From Desulfobacterales bacterium (lineage in GTDB: Bacteria; Desulfobacterota; Desulfobacteria; Desulfobacterales; CAFBRK01), in assembly GCA_021737185.1 (NCBI GenBank), contig JAIPEL010000030.1:1-38711 (forward strand): DNA of 38,711 nucleotides. The letters run 5' to 3'. Shown here piece after piece: positions 37,624 to 38,711 of this stretch. How positions within the stretch are numbered: position 1 is the stretch's first letter; the number at the start of each line of letters is the position of its first letter. The notes below the pieces were generated by a model. It had not been told where the DNA came from. It did not search any database and was given only the letters and a program-made list of their open reading frames with translations. The position numbers and the translations under genes are program-made.

Positions 37624-37845
37624 ATGAAAATAAAAGATCGCCCAGGTTTCAAAAGATTGACTGTATCGATCACTTTTGCGAGTTTTGTCATCACATATAT
37701 TTATTTGGTTGTTAATACGTACTCTGTCAGTCCAAAAGAAGGTTTTGTTAGATTCCCGATCTTTGCCGGATTAATTGCGTTGTTAACATTCTTTTGCCTT
37801 AGAATCATCTATTGGGTAATAGATGGATTTAAAAATACAAAATAA
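37624..37845 (+). CDS. 73-residue membrane protein with two transmembrane helices
   Basis: The ATG at 37624 follows AGAGGGAAACG and comes 21 bases after the inverted-repeat structure. The frame is open further upstream (to 37510), but only through the repeat. Two hydrophobic helices are predicted by eye at about 13-31 (VSITFASFVITYIYLVV) and 46-66 (FPIFAGLIALLTFFCLRIIYW), with a basic N terminus and a charged C-terminal GFKNTK. The function is unknown. Codon and base use are AT-rich, unlike everything left of the tRNA. The next gene starts within 6 bases, so they form a pair. Confidence 0.6.
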   Translation: MKIKDRPGFKRLTVSITFASFVITYIYLVVNTYSVSPKEGFVRFPIFAGLIALLTFFCLRIIYWVIDGFKNTK

Positions 37846-37850
37846 TTCAT

Positions 37851-38636
37851 TTGCCTGTAGATAGTTCTCTAATCTATGAAGGCCACAATTCATTTTTTCT
37901 GGACGGCCAGCACATGGTAAATATTAAAATTGACTTTTTTGTATGGGAAACAATTTCAGCTTTTAAGGCGATTCACAGGTATTTTGAACTAATTGAAGCT
38001 CAGATTGAAAAAGTCAAAGACGAGGATTGGGAAGAACTTAAGCAGTTACCAGTTCCAACAGATGAGGAGGAATACCAAACTGAATATGCCCCAAAAATTC
38101 AGGCTCATAAGAATGAATTTGAGAAGGTCCTACCAATGCTGGTTGGTTATTCATTCGTGATGATGTTATTCTCCGAATTAGAATTTAGGATTAATGAAAT
38201 ATGCAGAGAGCTAAAAAAAAGAGATCACCTTCCGTTAAAGATAAACGATTTTAAGGGCAACCTCATCGAAAGATTTTCCAAGTTTTTGATAATTGCAAAT
38301 AAACCACCACTCGAAAACATTGAGAAGGCTGAAATCACTGATTTTATTTTAATCCGCAATTGCGTTGTTCACAACAATGGTTTTATAAAAAATTTTTCGG
38401 ACCCAAAGAAGCTTAGAAATAGGGTTAATAACAAACTGCATATTGAGATGGCCGGGAAAGGGAACAATGAGAGAATTAGAGTATCTGGGCGCTTCTTATA
38501 CTCGAAGATCGAATTCTTTATCGCCATGTTTCGGAGACTATTTGATGCCCTAAATTTCGGACCAGAATATCCAGTCATATACCACCGGCAGAGCCGGTGG
38601 CTTGAAAAATGTGAACCGCTCAAAGCGGTTGTTTGA
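37851..38636 (+). CDS. HEPN-like protein (candidate ribonuclease), C terminus within a repeat
   Basis: This protein of up to 261 residues (TTG at 37851) or 240 residues (ATG at 37914, more likely by codon but with weak ribosome binding sites for both) is AT-rich and largely helical. In the 240-residue numbering LIRNCVVHNNGF holds Arg148-Asn149-x3-His153, the R-polar-x3-H pattern of HEPN ribonucleases found in toxins, abortive-infection and CRISPR effectors. The helix before it (residues 80-100, MMLFSELEFRINEICREL) fits the first HEPN helix. The last 18 residues are encoded inside a hairpin repeat (38582-38630), so the native C terminus may have been replaced. Function is inferred from one motif only. 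Confidence 0.55.
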   Translation: MPVDSSLIYEGHNSFFLDGQHMVNIKIDFFVWETISAFKAIHRYFELIEAQIEKVKDEDWEELKQLPVPTDEEEYQTEYAPKIQAHKNEFEKVLPMLVGYSFVMMLFSELEFRINEICRELKKRDHLPLKINDFKGNLIERFSKFLIIANKPPLENIEKAEITDFILIRNCVVHNNGFIKNFSDPKKLRNRVNNKLHIEMAGKGNNERIRVSGRFLYSKIEFFIAMFRRLFDALNFGPEYPVIYHRQSRWLEKCEPLKAVV

Positions 38637-38656
38637 TTGGCCACCTCAAAGGTGGC
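38582..38656. repeat. Array of three perfect hairpins
   Basis: The hairpins are CCACCGGC-AGA-GCCGGTGG (38582-38600), AACCGCT-CAA-AGCGGTT (38614-38630) and GCCACCT-CAA-AGGTGGC (38640-38656). Two share the CAA loop. The array overlaps the last codons of the HEPN-like frame. It resembles REP doublets or the subterminal hairpins of IS200/IS605-type elements. Sequence to the window end (38657-38711) holds nothing I recognise. Confidence 0.75.
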
Positions 38657-38711
38657 GAGCCTGTTACCTGAACAGATTCAATTGATCTATGCGGCGGTCT
38701 TCCTTTTCTTG

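Overview
This window looks like chromosomal core sequence from a GC-rich Desulfobacterota (deltaproteobacterial, sulfate-reducer-like) genome. The main evidence is a siroheme-dependent (Ahb) heme-synthesis cluster: two radical SAM genes, ahbC and ahbD, flank hemB, an arrangement recalled from Desulfovibrio. A long pyrophosphate-type phosphofructokinase, two-subunit glycyl-tRNA synthetase and many small zinc-ribbon proteins fit the same picture. The assignment rests on gene content only; no search was run.

Layout. From 210 to 7234 (+): a membrane-anchored DUF6544-like protein, a ClpX-like AAA+ unfoldase, ahbC, hemB and ahbD. From 7804 to 14281: a CBS-ACT protein (+); a minus-strand pair of PPi-phosphofructokinase and a zinc-ribbon protein; then a 50-residue zinc ribbon and a polar amino-acid ABC transporter (binding protein, permease, ATPase) on +. 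From 15030 to 20357 (+): smc, ftsY and an HU gene with its own promoter and terminator. From 20445 to 36861 a long run of minus-strand genes, read right to left: mfd, a SurA-like lipoprotein, a SurA-like PPIase, a RodZ-like protein, mgtE, recO, a GHMP kinase, glyQ, glyS, a small PC4-like protein, a nucleoside phosphorylase, ligA and acylphosphatase. Several of these overlap by 4 to 16 bases or sit a few bases apart, so they probably form one or a few operons for repair, envelope protein folding and translation.

The far right differs. After a tRNA-Thr(CGT) and its terminator, the sequence turns AT-rich. It carries a 99-bp inverted-repeat structure, a 73-residue two-helix membrane protein, and a protein with an R-N-x3-H motif typical of HEPN ribonucleases whose 3' end runs into an array of three perfect hairpins. 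This is the best candidate for an acquired, poorly described system.

The intergenic DNA is unusually structured. There are three copies of a GGAGGGCCACG-type palindromic repeat, two copies of an element with heptanucleotide-repeat arms around a conserved core, a 70-bp tandem duplication, two MITE-like inverted-repeat units, and a recurring arrangement in which the stop codon lies in the left arm of a perfect hairpin, usually followed closely by a second small hairpin.
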